From Povalibacter uvarum (GTDB lineage: Bacteria; Pseudomonadota; Gammaproteobacteria; Steroidobacterales; Steroidobacteraceae), in the NCBI RefSeq assembly GCF_014202975.1, contig NZ_JACHHZ010000003.1, positions 124,001 to 188,000 on the forward strand: DNA of 64,000 bases, given 5' to 3'. The translations under genes were made by a program, and so were the position numbers. The notes below the pieces were generated by a model that worked only from the letters and a program-made list of their open reading frames with translations, was not told the origin of the DNA and searched no databases. Shown here piece by piece: positions 42,319 to 50,405 of this stretch (positions are counted from its first letter, which is position 1; each line of letters opens with the position of its first letter).

Positions 42319-43767
42319 ATGCTCAAACCCATTTCGTCGCTCTTCGGTCTCCTTGCCGGCTCGTTGCTGGCTGTCTCGGCCTTCGGCCAGTCGCAGATGT
42401 CCCAGGCGCAACTGGCGGCTGCGATCGACAAGGCCCGTCAGGAGCAGGTCGATGCGCTCGCTCCCGGGAATTTCGCCGATGCGGCCGAAGCCCTCGCGAC
42501 TGCGACACGCGATGCGGAGAAGGGCCGCAATCCGGACAAGGTCCGGGCGCAGTTGAGCGCGGGTGCCGCAGCCCTGCAGCGTGCAAACACAGCTGCTGCC
42601 GCAGCCCGCGAGACGCTGCAGTCGCTCGTTGCAACACGCACTGATGCTCTGAGCGCGAATGCGCCGAAGTTCGCGCCTGAGCCGTGGCAGAAGGCCGAGC
42701 AACGGTTTCGTGAGGCGACCTCGGCGCTCGAGCGCAACGACACGAACGGTGCGCAGAAGCGTTCGGCCGAGGCCAACGTCTTGCTGCGCGAAGCCGAGAT
42801 GACCGCGATTCGCAATGGAGTGCTGAACGAGGCGCGGGCCGTGATCGCACAGGCCGATGCCGCGAAGGTAGAAAAGTTCGCGCCGCGCACCCTCGCTGCC
42901 GCAAAACGCAACCTCTCGCAGGCCGAGCAGGAGATCAATCGCAATCGGTATGAGCCGGCGGCTGCCGCGAAGCTCGCTGCGCAGGCAGGGTACGAAGCGC
43001 GTCATTCGATCCATCTGGCGCAGCTCATCCAGGCGACGCTCGACAAGAAGGGCGACGAAGCAGGGCTCGAAGAGCTGCTGCTGTCATGGGAGAGCTCGAT
43101 CGGGGAGATCGCCCACGCGGCCGAGATCGAATCGCGATTCGACAAGGGCATCCAGCCGGTCACGCAGCAACTGCTCAAGCAGACGCAGGACCAGCGCCAG
43201 GAAGCGCAGCGGCTCGCCCGTGAGCTCGAAGATCGCAACGAACAGATCACCGCGCTCAATGCGGAGATGACCAAGCTCGAAGCCCGGCTCGGCGGCGTAT
43301 CGCAAGAGCGCATCGCGTTGCAGCGGCGGGTGGATGCGCAAGAGCGCGTGCGTGCGAATGTCGCCGCCATCGAAGGCTCCTTTGGCTCGACAGAAGCGCG
43401 CGTCGTGCGACAGGGCGACGATATCGTGATCTCCCTGCTGGGTATCCGCTTTCCTTCGGGTCGCAGCACGATCGACGGGTCGAACACTGCTCTCATGAAC
43501 AAAGTCCGCGACGCTCTCAAGCTGTTCCCGGATTCATCGATCGCCGTCGAAGGCCACACCGACTCGAACGGCAGCGATTCCGCCAACCTGATTCTCTCGC
43601 AGGATCGCGCCGACGCCGTGCGCCAGTACCTCGTGACGAACTTCGGCACCAACCCCGAAAAGATCAGCTCGATCGGCTATGGAGAAGCGCGCCCCGTGGC
43701 GACGAATGAGACGGCGGATGGAAGGACGAGGAACCGCAGGATTGATCTGGTGATTCACGGGCAGTGA
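42319..43767 (+). CDS. OmpA-family protein with long coiled-coil N-terminal part
   Basis: 482 residues from ATG 42319. Signal peptide ending 'VSAFGQ', then some 300 residues of Ala/Glu/Arg-rich helix with heptad character (DUF4398-like repeats: 'AAEALATATRDAEKGRNPDK', 'WQKAEQRFREATSALERND'), and a C-terminal OmpA peptidoglycan-binding domain (about 370-480: 'IAVEGHTDSNGSDSANLILS', 'QDRADAVRQYLV', 'GYGEARPVATNETADGRTRN'). It probably bridges the outer membrane or periplasm and the cell wall; no barrel is present, so it is soluble or lipid-free in the periplasm. An upstream ATG at 42271 is not compatible with the signal peptide. Confidence 0.87.
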   Translation: MLKPISSLFGLLAGSLLAVSAFGQSQMSQAQLAAAIDKARQEQVDALAPGNFADAAEALATATRDAEKGRNPDKVRAQLSAGAAALQRANTAAAAARETLQSLVATRTDALSANAPKFAPEPWQKAEQRFREATSALERNDTNGAQKRSAEANVLLREAEMTAIRNGVLNEARAVIAQADAAKVEKFAPRTLAAAKRNLSQAEQEINRNRYEPAAAAKLAAQAGYEARHSIHLAQLIQATLDKKGDEAGLEELLLSWESSIGEIAHAAEIESRFDKGIQPVTQQLLKQTQDQRQEAQRLARELEDRNEQITALNAEMTKLEARLGGVSQERIALQRRVDAQERVRANVAAIEGSFGSTEARVVRQGDDIVISLLGIRFPSGRSTIDGSNTALMNKVRDALKLFPDSSIAVEGHTDSNGSDSANLILSQDRADAVRQYLVTNFGTNPEKISSIGYGEARPVATNETADGRTRNRRIDLVIHGQ

Positions 43768-43783
43768 GGGAAGCCGACAGTCC

Positions 43784-43809
43784 GTCACTCCCGCGTTCGC
43801 GGGAATGAC
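43784..43809. repeat. Family A palindromic repeat, single hairpin
   Basis: GTCACTCCCGCGTTCGCGGG followed by AATGAC between two convergent genes; likely a shared transcription end. Confidence 0.85.
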
Positions 43810-43815
43810 GCGGTG

Positions 43816-45399
43816 CTAGCGGCTCAGCCCTTCCACTCCGCCTCGCAACGAATACGCCCTCGCAAACCCCTGTGCCCGTAGATGCTCTGCGGCCGCCTTG
43901 CTGCGTGCGCCACGGGCGCAGATCAGCAGGTACTTTTCTTCGGGATCGAGCGCACTCGAGTCCGCGAGCAGCACGGCCAGGGGAATGTGCTGCGCCGCCT
44001 GCGGAATCGGGGCATCGCGCACTTCGCGCAGCTCGCGGACGTCGATGAGCGAATATCCGTTCACTGTTGCCGGGGTGAGTTCGTGAAGCGCGACTTCGAG
44101 GTCGGCTGGGGGCACTTCGATCGATCTCGAGGCGTCATGAACGCACGCACTGCGTCGAGACGTCTTCAGCTTCCGCTGTTCGAGCGTCAGCAGATCGATC
44201 AACAGCATCTCGTTGCGTAACTGGCCCGGCAGGTTGAGCAACAGCTTCAGGGCTTCGAGCGCCTGCAGCGTTCCGAGCACACCGGGCACGGGCCCGAGAA
44301 CGCCGGCTTCGGCGCAGTTGCCGACGATCCCGTCGCGAGTTGCGTCAGGCCAGAGGCAGCGCAGGCATGCGCCATCCGCGTCCGGCCGATACACCTGCAG
44401 CTGGCCCTCGTACTGGTAAACGCTCGCGAAGATCGCCGGCTTCGACGTTTTCACGGCGGCATCGTTCACGAGGAACTTCGTGGCGAAGTTGTCGCTGCAT
44501 TCGATGACGAGGTCATAGTTCGAGAGCAGGGCGACCGCGTTGTTCGCGCCGATGCGCTCATGCGTATGCACGTGCACGTCGGGATTGAGCTCGTTCAGTC
44601 GCCGCGCGGCGAGTTGTGCCTTCGGCAGACCGACGTCATCGATAGCGTAGAGCGGCTGGCGGTGAAGGTTGCTGGCAGCCAGCATGTCGGATTCCGCAAT
44701 GCCGATCGTACCGATGCCTGCTCCGGCGAGATAGTTGAGTACTGGAACACCGAGGCCGCCTGCACCGATGACGAGGACGCGCGCGGCTCGGAGCTTTTCC
44801 TGGCCGGCGGCGCCGACTTCGCGCAGCGTGATCTGGCGGGAGTAGTCCGGAGAGGCGTGAGGCTTGAGGCGTGAGGCATGAGCCAGAGAAGACGGGGCTG
44901 TGTCTTCTTTCCCGTTCTGGCTCGAGCCTCGAGCCTCGAGCCTCGAGCCCTCATGCTCATGCTCATGTGCATGGTCCGCGCACCGCTCGCAGTTCACCCA
45001 GCCCGAGTCCCCATTGACGTAGTGCTCCTTCTTCCAGATCGGCACGCGATGCTTCACTTCGTCGATGATGAAGCGGCAGGCGGCGAAGGCTTCGGCACGA
45101 TGGCGTGAGCTGACGCCTACCCACACGGCCATGTCGCCGATCTCGAGCGATCCGACACGATGCACGCAGGCGGCATTGATCACGCCGAAGCGGCGGATGG
45201 CTTCGGCGACGATGCGTTCGCCTTCCTTGTTGGCGAGGGCTTCGAACGCTTCGTATTCCAGTCGCGTGACGGCCAGCCCTTCGTTGTGGTTTCGCACCCA
45301 GCCTTCGAAGGACGCATAGCCGCCGGCAGCCGGATCGGCGAGCGCTTCGCGATACCGATCGACGGTGAGTGCCGTGTTGCTGAAAGAGAAGGGCTTCAT
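43816..45399 (-). CDS. MoaE-MoeB-rhodanese triple fusion (molybdopterin synthase large subunit plus MoaD-activating enzyme)
   Basis: 527 residues from the ATG at 45399. Residues 1-140: MoaE, with 'GYASFEGWVRNHNEG' and the catalytic Lys region 'RVPIWKKEHYVNGDSGWVN'. Residues 141-186: a His/Glu- and Ser-rich linker encoded by repeat DNA. Residues 187-430: ThiF/MoeB E1-like adenylyltransferase ('ARVLVIGAGGLGVPVLNYLA', 'ASNLHRQPLY', zinc pair 'CLRC' at 345-348; the second zinc pair is reduced to one Cys, C419). Residues 435-527: rhodanese with active Cys494 in 'LLICARGARSKAA'. It should adenylate and perhaps sulfurate the MoaD domain encoded by the gene before it, and form molybdopterin synthase with it. 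Overlaps that gene by four bases (ATGA). Confidence 0.9.
   Translation of the reverse strand: MKPFSFSNTALTVDRYREALADPAAGGYASFEGWVRNHNEGLAVTRLEYEAFEALANKEGERIVAEAIRRFGVINAACVHRVGSLEIGDMAVWVGVSSRHRAEAFAACRFIIDEVKHRVPIWKKEHYVNGDSGWVNCERCADHAHEHEHEGSRLEARGSSQNGKEDTAPSSLAHASRLKPHASPDYSRQITLREVGAAGQEKLRAARVLVIGAGGLGVPVLNYLAGAGIGTIGIAESDMLAASNLHRQPLYAIDDVGLPKAQLAARRLNELNPDVHVHTHERIGANNAVALLSNYDLVIECSDNFATKFLVNDAAVKTSKPAIFASVYQYEGQLQVYRPDADGACLRCLWPDATRDGIVGNCAEAGVLGPVPGVLGTLQALEALKLLLNLPGQLRNEMLLIDLLTLEQRKLKTSRRSACVHDASRSIEVPPADLEVALHELTPATVNGYSLIDVRELREVRDAPIPQAAQHIPLAVLLADSSALDPEEKYLLICARGARSKAAAEHLRAQGFARAYSLRGGVEGLSR
44853..44955. repeat. Word-repeat DNA inside the MoaE-MoeB fusion gene
   Basis: GGCGTGAGGCTTGAGGCGTG on one side and a fourfold CTCGAGC(CT) run, then CTCATGCTCATGCTCATG, on the other. 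It codes for the interdomain linker, residues about 143-183. The style equals the intergenic linkers at 11263, 13143 and 46745. Confidence 0.7.
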
Positions 45400-46253
45400 C
45401 CGCCTGCAACCGGTGGAATGAACACAATGGTGTCGCCGTTCTTCAGGCGCGCATCCCAACCCGAGAATTCATCGTTGATCGCGACCTTCAGCTGTTCGCG
45501 CGTGAGCTTGAACGGATAGCGTGACTGAAGCTCACGGTACAGATCGCCAGGCGTCGCGGCCGGCGTATCGAGCGTCTCTTCGCTGCGGCCGGCCTGTTCG
45601 CGGAACAGCGCGAAATACTGCACGCGCAGCGATCTGCTCTCACCTGCGGGTGCGGTGCGTTCCGGGCTCGCGCCATGCAGCGTCTTGCTGGCTGCGTCGA
45701 ACTCGTCGGTTGTATTGATGTTGTCCAGCGCACTGGCCTGCGGAAGGTCGAGCAGCAGCGTGTTCGCATTGATGAGGAACTTGCGCGGGCACTGCTTGCC
45801 GGCGTCCACGTACGCCTGCAATGGTTCTCGAGCTGCAGGTTCCCAGATCGCGCATAAGGGTTCAGGAAGGGAATCGTGCGCGCTGCGATACGCCGTGGCG
45901 ATCCGGTTCGGATCGCGATGAGCGATGAGCTGCTCAAGCGTCTCGCGGGTCAGGAACGGAAGATCGCAGGCCACGATGAGCCATGCAGCTTTCGGGTGCT
46001 GCGCAAGCGCGGCAGAGATGCCGGCGATGGGGCCGATGCCGGGCTGGCGATCGACGACCTGCGGAAACGCTGCGCGAGTAGTCTCATCGCGTTGATCCGG
46101 CCGCACCGACACGAAGGTGGCCGCGCAGACATCAGAGACAAGTTCGTATGTCCATTGAAGTTGCGACTTGCCGTGGTACGTGAGCGCAGCCTTGTCGCGC
46201 TTCATCCGCGTGCTGGCACCGCCAGCGAGAATCAGGCCGAAGAGAGCGCTCAT
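45396..46253 (-). CDS. MobA-MoaD fusion (Mo-cofactor guanylyltransferase plus molybdopterin synthase small subunit)
   Basis: 285 residues from the ATG at 46253. Residues 1-190: MobA, nucleotidyltransferase motif '[18 protein letters not shown]' (the usual Gly after RM is Lys here), '[12 protein letters not shown]' and '[12 protein letters not shown]'. Residues 208-285: MoaD, ubiquitin-like ('[20 protein letters not shown]', 'VAINDEF', '[13 protein letters not shown]') with the C-terminal Gly-Gly exposed as required for thiocarboxylation. MobA adds GMP to Mo-molybdopterin; MoaD carries sulfur for molybdopterin synthase. The join is in one frame without stop over a linker of about 17 residues. 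It overlaps moaC upstream and the MoaE fusion downstream by four bases each. Confidence 0.9.
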   Translation of the reverse strand: MSALFGLILAGGASTRMKRDKAALTYHGKSQLQWTYELVSDVCAATFVSVRPDQRDETTRAAFPQVVDRQPGIGPIAGISAALAQHPKAAWLIVACDLPFLTRETLEQLIAHRDPNRIATAYRSAHDSLPEPLCAIWEPAAREPLQAYVDAGKQCPRKFLINANTLLLDLPQASALDNINTTDEFDAASKTLHGASPERTAPAGESRSLRVQYFALFREQAGRSEETLDTPAATPGDLYRELQSRYPFKLTREQLKVAINDEFSGWDARLKNGDTIVFIPPVAGG

Positions 46254-46741
46254 CGCTCCTCCGCGTCCGCTGCGTTGAACGGGCCGCTGCGTCCGCCGGA
46301 CTTCTCGACGAGCTTGGTGCTGCGGATCTCGATGCTGTGCGACAAAGCCTTGCACATGTCGTAGATCGTGAGTGCCGCGACGCTCGCGCCGGTGAGCGCC
46401 TCCATTTCGACACCCGTCTTGTGATGCAGCGACACGGTGCAACGAATCAGCGCATCGTCGCCATCCATCTCGATATGCACCTTGCAGTTCTCGATACCGA
46501 GCGGATGACAGAACGGAATCAGTTCATGAGTCCGCTTCGCCGCCATCACACCCGCAATGATCGCCGTCTGAAACACAGGCCCCTTCGCCGTGTTGAATCC
46601 CTGCGCCCGCAACGCGTTGGCCACTTCAGCCGGGAATCGCACGCGCGACTCCGCAACCGCCATACGCTTGGTAACGGATTTGTCGCCCACGTCGACCATG
46701 GTCGGAAGGTTGGCGGAATCGATGTGGGAGAAGGAGGGCAT
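46250..46741 (-). CDS. moaC: Cyclic pyranopterin monophosphate synthase
   Basis: 163 residues, normal for MoaC. Conserved: '[20 protein letters not shown]', '[17 protein letters not shown]', '[20 protein letters not shown]' and '[16 protein letters not shown]'. It converts the MoaA product to cyclic pyranopterin monophosphate in the first stage of Mo-cofactor synthesis. The ATGA overlap couples it to mobA-moaD. A word-repeat linker of about 120 bases separates it from moaA upstream. Confidence 0.96.
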   Translation of the reverse strand: MPSFSHIDSANLPTMVDVGDKSVTKRMAVAESRVRFPAEVANALRAQGFNTAKGPVFQTAIIAGVMAAKRTHELIPFCHPLGIENCKVHIEMDGDDALIRCTVSLHHKTGVEMEALTGASVAALTIYDMCKALSHSIEIRSTKLVEKSGGRSGPFNAADAEER

Positions 46742-46744
46742 GGG

Positions 46745-46868
46745 CAGGGAGGGGTTGCTGGCAACTGGCTACTGGCCAGAGCAAGAATAGCGCGAAGCGG
46801 GTGAAAGGTCTTTGACCGGGTTTCCTCTGGCCGGCGGCCAGCAGCCAGTCGCCAGCGGCCCATCGGCG
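46745..46868. repeat. Word-repeat linker between moaA and moaC
   Basis: Inverted words TTGCTGGCAACTGGCTACTG and GGCCGGCGGCCAGCAGCCAG, then GGCGGCTTCAGCCGCC as a hairpin reaching the moaA stop codon. May weaken transcription or protect mRNA inside the operon. Confidence 0.65.
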
Positions 46869-46871
46869 GCT

Positions 46872-47927
46872 TCAGCCGCCGATGTAGTACATCTCAATCT
46901 TCCGCAACGGCTGCTCTCCCGCGTGCAGCGAGGCGCGCATTTCGCTGTAGCGATCGCCGCGGTTCTGCCAGGTATTCGAGATCAGATCGCGCAGTTCGTC
47001 GTCGCTTGCGCCTGCGCGCAACGGTGCGCGCAGGTCGGTGCCCTGGGTTGCGAACAGGCATGTATAGAACACGCCTTCGGAGGAGAGGCGTGCACGTGTG
47101 CAGGCGCCGCAGAACGGATTCGTGACGGAAGAGATGAAGCCGATTTCGCCGCCGCCGTCGTCGAACGCGTAACGCTCGGCGACTTCGCCGTGATAGTTCT
47201 CCTCGACGGGATGCAGCGGCCACCGTGCGCCGATGCGATCGACGAGCTCGCGTGACGACACGACTCGCTCGAGGCTCCAGTGATTGCGGTTGCCCACATC
47301 CATGTACTCGATGAAGCGGACGATCACGGGCGTGTTGCGGAAACGTTCGACGAGATCGAGCACCGTGTGGTCGTTGAGCCCGCGCTGCACGACGGCGTTG
47401 ATCTTGATCGGCGTGAGTCCGGCATCGAGTGCGGCCTGGATGCCTTCGAGCACGCGATCGCGCTCGGCAAAGCCGCCGCTCATCTGGCGAAAGATCTCCG
47501 GGTCGATCGAGTCGAGGCTGACAGTGATGCGATGCAGGCCGTTGGCCTTCAGTTCGGCAGCATGCTGCGCGAGCAGCACTGCATTGGTCGTGAGAGCGAC
47601 GTCCTGCACCCCTTCGATCGCTGTGAGATCGCCGACCAGTTCCGACAGGCTCGGCCGCAGCAGCGGCTCACCGCCCGTGAGACGGACTTTCTTCACGCCG
47701 AGATCGACGAAGAGTCGCGTGAGCCGAGTGATTTCCTCGAACGACAGGCGCTCGCTCGACTTGAGAAACCGGTAGTGCTCGTGGAATGTTTCCTTCGGCA
47801 TGCAGTACGGGCAACGGAAGTTGCACCGGTCCATCACCGAAATGCGCAGGTCGTGCAGAGGCCGGCCCAGCGTGTCGCGCGGGCGGGGAACGACAGGCAG
47901 TTTGCGGACGTCGGCCATGCTCACCAC
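46872..47927 (-). CDS. moaA: GTP 3',8-cyclase (radical SAM)
   Basis: 351 residues. Radical-SAM motif 'CNFRCPYC' near residue 35, 'VRLTGGEPLLRPSLSELV', the second 4Fe-4S site with 'NPFCGACTRARLSSEGVFYTC', and the conserved C-terminal Gly-Gly ('MYYIGG'). It rearranges GTP to 3',8-cyclo-dihydro-GTP, the first step of Mo-cofactor synthesis. It overlaps moeA by seven bases when started at 47927; the ATG three codons later at 47918 would leave two bases. Same strand as the other moa/mob/moe genes. Confidence 0.96.
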   Translation of the reverse strand: MVSMADVRKLPVVPRPRDTLGRPLHDLRISVMDRCNFRCPYCMPKETFHEHYRFLKSSERLSFEEITRLTRLFVDLGVKKVRLTGGEPLLRPSLSELVGDLTAIEGVQDVALTTNAVLLAQHAAELKANGLHRITVSLDSIDPEIFRQMSGGFAERDRVLEGIQAALDAGLTPIKINAVVQRGLNDHTVLDLVERFRNTPVIVRFIEYMDVGNRNHWSLERVVSSRELVDRIGARWPLHPVEENYHGEVAERYAFDDGGGEIGFISSVTNPFCGACTRARLSSEGVFYTCLFATQGTDLRAPLRAGASDDELRDLISNTWQNRGDRYSEMRASLHAGEQPLRKIEMYYIGG

Positions 47928-49120
47928 CGATAAAGGGGCACGGCGGTGCCGCGTCCTACAGTGACCGGCCCCGCCGGCAGTTCGACGAACCCGTCAGTGC
48001 CGATCAGCGAGGTGAAATCGCCCGAGCCTTTCGTCGGGCGCAGATGCGCGCGACGTTCTCCGGTCGCGTCAGCGACGATTTCCACCGGGATGAAGACTGT
48101 CAGCGCGGGTTTCACGTCGAAAGCGTCTGCGAGTGCGATTTTCTCGGGCTCCGCGGGGGCTTCGCCCAAAGCGGCCGTTAATCCCGGATAGACATAGCGC
48201 ATCAGGCATACCAGTGTCGATACCGGATTGCCTGGCAGAGCGTAAACGGTCCGTCGCTGACCCCCGGATTCCCCTACGCCGAACCACATCGGCTTGCCGG
48301 GCTTCTGCGCAATCTTGTGGAAGACCTGGCGGATGCCAAGCTCCGTCAGGACCTGCGGGACGAAGTCGAATTTTCCCATCGAAACGCCGCCGCTCAGGAT
48401 CAGCACGTCGTGCGTATCGAGATGGGCGCGCAGCCGCTCGCGCAGCACATCGAGATCGTCCGGGATGTGATCGTGAGCGAGGAACATCTGGCCGCGGCGC
48501 TGCAGCGCCGCTAGGACGCCGTACGCATTCGAGCGATAGATCTGCACATCGTTCGCGGGCTCACCGGGCTCTACGAGCTCGTCGCCGGTCGAGATCACGA
48601 TGATTCGTGGGCAGCGGCTCACCTGCGCGCGTGACAGCCCGGCCGAAGCAATTACTGCGACTTCGGGCGGACCGAGCCGTACACCAGGCTCCAGCAACAC
48701 GTCGCCGGCGCGAGAATCGAGTCCACGCGGGTGGATGTTCATTCCCGGCGTCGCGACGACATCGTCGGCGAGTTTCGCCACACCCTCTTTGACCGCAATG
48801 CGCTCGACGGGAACGACGCAGTCGCAGCCGGTGGGCACGACAGCTCCCGTCATGACCTCGAAACAAGCGTCGGTGCTGGCCAGCACCATGCGATGGCCGC
48901 CCGCGGCCTGCGTGCCGGCGATCCGGAATTCACGGCGCCCCGAGTCGCTGGCGAATGCGATGCCATCCATCGTGACGCGATCGAACGGCGGCTGGTCGCG
49001 GGAAGCGGCGATCGGTTCGCGCAGAACGGCGCCGGTCAGATGCACCAGGTCGTGCGATTCGGGCTCCAGGAGCCCTGCATGGGCGCGGATCGCGGCTTCG
49101 GCTTCGGAAGGGGAGATCAT
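47921..49120 (-). CDS. moeA: Molybdopterin molybdenumtransferase
   Basis: 399 residues. Motifs: 'PPFDRVTMDGIAFA', 'VMTGAVVPTGCDCVVPVERI', 'IVISTGDELVEPGEPANDVQ', 'VLILSGGVSMGKFDFVPQVL' and 'VYALPGNPVSTLVCLMRYV'. It inserts molybdate into adenylated molybdopterin. First gene of the five-gene minus-strand Moco operon. No Shine-Dalgarno; CACAAT lies six bases upstream of the ATG and could be a weak -10 of a leaderless mRNA. Confidence 0.94.
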   Translation of the reverse strand: MISPSEAEAAIRAHAGLLEPESHDLVHLTGAVLREPIAASRDQPPFDRVTMDGIAFASDSGRREFRIAGTQAAGGHRMVLASTDACFEVMTGAVVPTGCDCVVPVERIAVKEGVAKLADDVVATPGMNIHPRGLDSRAGDVLLEPGVRLGPPEVAVIASAGLSRAQVSRCPRIIVISTGDELVEPGEPANDVQIYRSNAYGVLAALQRRGQMFLAHDHIPDDLDVLRERLRAHLDTHDVLILSGGVSMGKFDFVPQVLTELGIRQVFHKIAQKPGKPMWFGVGESGGQRRTVYALPGNPVSTLVCLMRYVYPGLTAALGEAPAEPEKIALADAFDVKPALTVFIPVEIVADATGERRAHLRPTKGSGDFTSLIGTDGFVELPAGPVTVGRGTAVPLYRW

Positions 49121-49132
49121 CCGGCCATTGTG
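49121..49132 (-). promoter_or_regulatory. Weak -10-like hexamer at leaderless spacing before moeA
   Basis: On the minus strand CACAAT, six bases (GGCCGG), then the moeA ATG. Only four of six bases match the -10 consensus. Confidence 0.3.
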
Positions 49133-49164
49133 GCAGATGAGCCCGGTTCCGGGAGCGAGGAGGG

Positions 49165-49262
49165 GAGGAGAGGGGGATTCACGGAGTGCACGGAGGCCCG
49201 GAAGAGATTCTGAAGATCTCTTGCTCCGTGTTCTCCGTGAACTCCGTGTGAAACTCCGGTTC
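49165..49262. repeat. Word-repeat intergenic linker
   Basis: TTCACGGAGTGCACGGAGG on the left is complementary to CTCCGTGTTCTCCGTGAACT on the right. The end, GTGAACTCCGTGTGAAA, recurs near 52848-52864. Confidence 0.7.
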
Positions 49263-49295
49263 TCCCGGATTGACCGGGAGGGGCGGTTTCCGGCT

Positions 49296-49646
49296 TCAGC
49301 CGCGCGCCTTGAACACGCGAACCTGCTCGTTGAACTCCTTGGCCTTGCTCTGCAGTTCTTCGACAGCTGCGTTGAGCTTCTTGGACTGCATCGTCTTGAG
49401 CTGCATCAGCTGGGCAGAGCCCGCGGCCTTGGCCTTGGTCTCGTCATCCAGGCACGAACCGAACGCCTTCACTTCGGCGTCGTAGGCCTTGAACGCGTTC
49501 ATCGCGCCGACCATCTCGGCTTCCGTGGCGGTGGCGCCGTTCGGGATGCTGGCCGGAGCCTTCGGGTAGGAGCAGTCGGCATGGGCCGAGAGCGACAGCG
49601 AGGCGAGGGCGAGGGCGGCGGCGAGCTTGAGCTGAATCCGTTTCAT
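49296..49646 (-). CDS. Small periplasmic helical protein, paralogue 1 of 3
   Basis: 116 residues from the ATG at 49646. Signal peptide ending 'SAHA', then a short chain starting 'DCSYPKAPASIPNGATATEA' and a helical region with 'MNAFKAYDAEVKAFGSCLDD' and 'LNAAVEELQSKAKEFNEQVR'. Two cysteines (after the signal and in 'GSCLD') are conserved in all three copies and may form a disulfide. I do not know an assigned function. It is third and last in a minus-strand tandem with 49849 and 50406. Confidence 0.75.
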   Translation of the reverse strand: MKRIQLKLAAALALASLSLSAHADCSYPKAPASIPNGATATEAEMVGAMNAFKAYDAEVKAFGSCLDDETKAKAAGSAQLMQLKTMQSKKLNAAVEELQSKAKEFNEQVRVFKARG

Positions 49647-49812
49647 CGAAAAAGTCTCCACTGTGGATACGCTTGGGAACCGTGGCGGATCGCCTGGGCG
49701 ATCGCGCCGGACGGGCAAGGAAATCGGCAGGGAAACGACCGACTTAACGGCCAGGAGCGTCGGGATTTGTGCAGGTGCGACGAGCGTCGCAATGTGCAGC
49801 CGCGGCTTTCAG

Positions 49813-49838
49813 GAAAACCCTGCGCCGAAGCGCAGGGT
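49813..49838 (-). terminator. Intrinsic terminator after small paralogue 2
   Basis: On the minus strand ACCCTGCGC, loop TTCG, GCGCAGGGT followed by TTTCC; ten bases after the stop of the gene at 49849. Confidence 0.85.
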
Positions 49839-49848
49839 GTGCGCTGCT

Positions 49849-50193
49849 TTATCCGCGTGCCTTGAAGATACGGACCTGTTCGTTGAACAGCTTGGCCTTG
49901 GCCTGCAGTTCCTCGACGGCCGCATTCAGCTTCTTCGTCTTCATCGTCTTCAGCTGCATCATCTGGGCGCTGCCGGCTTTGGCATTCACTTCGTCGTCCA
50001 GGCAGTTGCCGAAGGCAGTGACTTCTTCGTTGTAGGCCTTGAACGCGTTCATCGCGGAGACCATTTCGGCCTCGCTCGCGGTCTTGCCATCAGGGATCGC
50101 GTCCGGCGCCTTGGGAAACGCGCAATCGGCCTGGGCGGCGAACCCGAAGGCCAGCGAAAGGACGGCGACCGCAGTCGTCAGTGAGGTTTTCAT
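49849..50193 (-). CDS. Small periplasmic helical protein, paralogue 2 of 3
   Basis: 114 residues from the ATG at 50193. Signal peptide ending 'FAAQA', mature start 'DCAFPKAPDAIPDGKTASEA', then 'MNAFKAYNEEVTAFGNCLDD' and 'LNAAVEELQAKAKLFNEQVR', ending 'FKARG' like paralogue 1. Clearly the closest relative of paralogue 1. It has its own terminator and about 200 bases to each neighbour, so it is probably expressed as a single gene. Function unknown. Confidence 0.75.
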   Translation of the reverse strand: MKTSLTTAVAVLSLAFGFAAQADCAFPKAPDAIPDGKTASEAEMVSAMNAFKAYNEEVTAFGNCLDDEVNAKAGSAQMMQLKTMKTKKLNAAVEELQAKAKLFNEQVRIFKARG

Positions 50194-50349
50194 CGTTTCG
50201 AGTTCTCTTGCGGATGTCGGACTCTTCCCGGAATTCTCCGGGGGCTTCGGTCCGGGCATCGGCAAGGGCGCCCCGGTCTTGAGGCGCGGAACGGCGCGTT
50301 TTTCACATAAGCGCGACCGGATTCATCGAATCGTGAAGGGGTGCGCAAA

Positions 50350-50390
50350 TGAAAACGCCCGGCCGCCCCCGAGCGGGCGCGGCCGGGCGT
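50350..50390 (-). terminator. Intrinsic terminator after small paralogue 3
   Basis: On the minus strand ACGCCCGGCCGC, a 12-base loop, GCGGCCGGGCGT and TTTCATTT; 16 bases after the stop of the gene at 50406. Confidence 0.85.
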
Positions 50391-50405
50391 CGTGCAGGGC
50401 GCAGA

